This document shows, piece after piece, positions 6,713-6,786 of a stretch of DNA of 6,786 nucleotides. The notes below the pieces were generated by a model. The model worked only from the letters and a program-made list of their open reading frames with translations, had not been told where the DNA came from and did no database searches. The number at the start of each line of letters is the position of its first letter. Within the stretch, counting starts at the first letter, position 1. This DNA comes from JBFLXN01 sp040755715 [NCBI: Candidatus Edwardsbacteria bacterium] (lineage in GTDB: Bacteria; Edwardsbacteria; AC1; JBFLXN01), in contig JBFLXN010000148.1 of the NCBI GenBank assembly GCA_040755715.1, positions 1 to 6,786 on the forward strand, written 5' to 3'. The translations under genes were made by a program, and so were the position numbers.

Positions 6713-6734
6713 ACCTCCAAAAGGAGGTGGTATA
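6707..6734 (+). promoter_or_regulatory. Hairpin covering the transposase ribosome binding site
   Basis: TATACTACCTCC (6707-6718) pairs with GGAGGTGGTATA (6723-6734) over an AAAA loop; the single non-Watson-Crick pair is a U-G wobble in RNA. The right arm is the Shine-Dalgarno (AGGAGGT, 6722-6728) and the left arm includes the -10 box. RNA started at the IS promoter would lack most of the left arm and leave the RBS free, whereas read-through RNA from outside would fold and hide it. Confidence 0.75.
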
Positions 6735-6735
6735 C

Positions 6736-6786
6736 TTGAAAATAAAAAATCAAGTTAAATTAAAACCAAATGAGCGAAAATTATTA
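6736..6786 (+). CDS. Transposase, N-terminal 17 codons (partial)
   Basis: TTG at 6736-6738, seven bases after AGGAGGT (6722-6728), opens a frame reading MKIKNQVKLKPNERKLL with no stop before the window ends. The strong promoter and RBS make it a real gene. A basic start followed by 'VKLxPxERxxL' resembles the beginning of IS630-family transposases, whose DNA-binding helix-turn-helix would follow, but 17 residues are too few to be certain. Together with the TA insertion site it is best read as the transposase of the IS that split the regulator. A small regulatory gene unrelated to transposition is the alternative. Confidence 0.55.
   Translation, partial: MKIKNQVKLKPNERKLL

Larger units (their letters stand above)
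6664..6786 (+). mobile_element. Left end of an insertion sequence, IS630/Tc1-like (tentative)
   Basis: The regulator frame is interrupted exactly at a TA dinucleotide (6662-6663); TA targeting is a hallmark of the IS630/Tc1/mariner group. From 6664 base composition turns AT-rich and the coding direction flips. The element carries a near-perfect promoter, an RBS hairpin and the start of an ORF running off the window. TTATG-A-CATAA at 6669-6679 is a short palindrome near the tip. The other end, its terminal repeat and the second TA lie outside, so family assignment is provisional. Confidence 0.6.

Overview
The window looks like a piece of an uncultured, moderately AT-rich bacterium of the FCB type (the broad Bacteroidetes / candidate-phylum assemblage that uses type IX secretion). 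The evidence is two neighbouring minus-strand genes that each end in a recognisable type IX secretion (T9SS/Por) sorting domain with an NPF motif, plus short dispersed repeats of the kind common in candidate-phylum genomes. A WOR-3-like lineage is my guess; nothing in the window proves it.

Layout, left to right. Bases 1-337 are non-coding and packed with small direct and inverted repeats. Bases 338-3008 (minus) are one large secreted protein gene, geneA: a signal peptide, about 14 'VVWxDxR...DIYGARV' repeats (probably beta-propeller blades) and a T9SS sorting domain. It is broken by an in-frame TAG at codon 51 and a one-base frameshift near 1652. Bases 3009-3169 are a spacer of nested GC-rich inverted repeats. 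Bases 3170-3855 (minus) are geneB, a short paralogue with only two repeats; its sorting domain is out of frame because of a three-copy 7-base tandem repeat. Bases 3801-6662 (minus) are most of a STAND-type regulator: an AAA ATPase part with Walker B but no Walker A, about ten TPRs, and the first ~30 residues of a BTAD/SARP-like winged helix. At 6662-6663 a TA dinucleotide marks the probable insertion point of a plus-strand insertion sequence, whose promoter, RBS hairpin and first 17 transposase codons close the window.

All three resident genes are therefore damaged: the regulator at both ends, geneB at its start and before its sorting domain, geneA twice. The simplest reading is a decaying locus in which a regulator once stood upstream of two secreted repeat proteins. 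Assembly or sequencing errors could explain some single-base lesions, but not the repeat array or the IS insertion.

The most unusual pattern is in the sorting domains. In both paralogues a 7-base tandem array lies between a 'GVEE' linker and the 'PNPF' start of the T9SS domain. In geneA it is translated in frame; in geneB it breaks the frame. geneA's domain also carries a second heptamer array, an octamer array and a double palindrome, and geneB's carries another palindrome, all inside coding sequence. This points to repeat elements that settle in, and are tolerated as peptide insertions by, the sorting domain.
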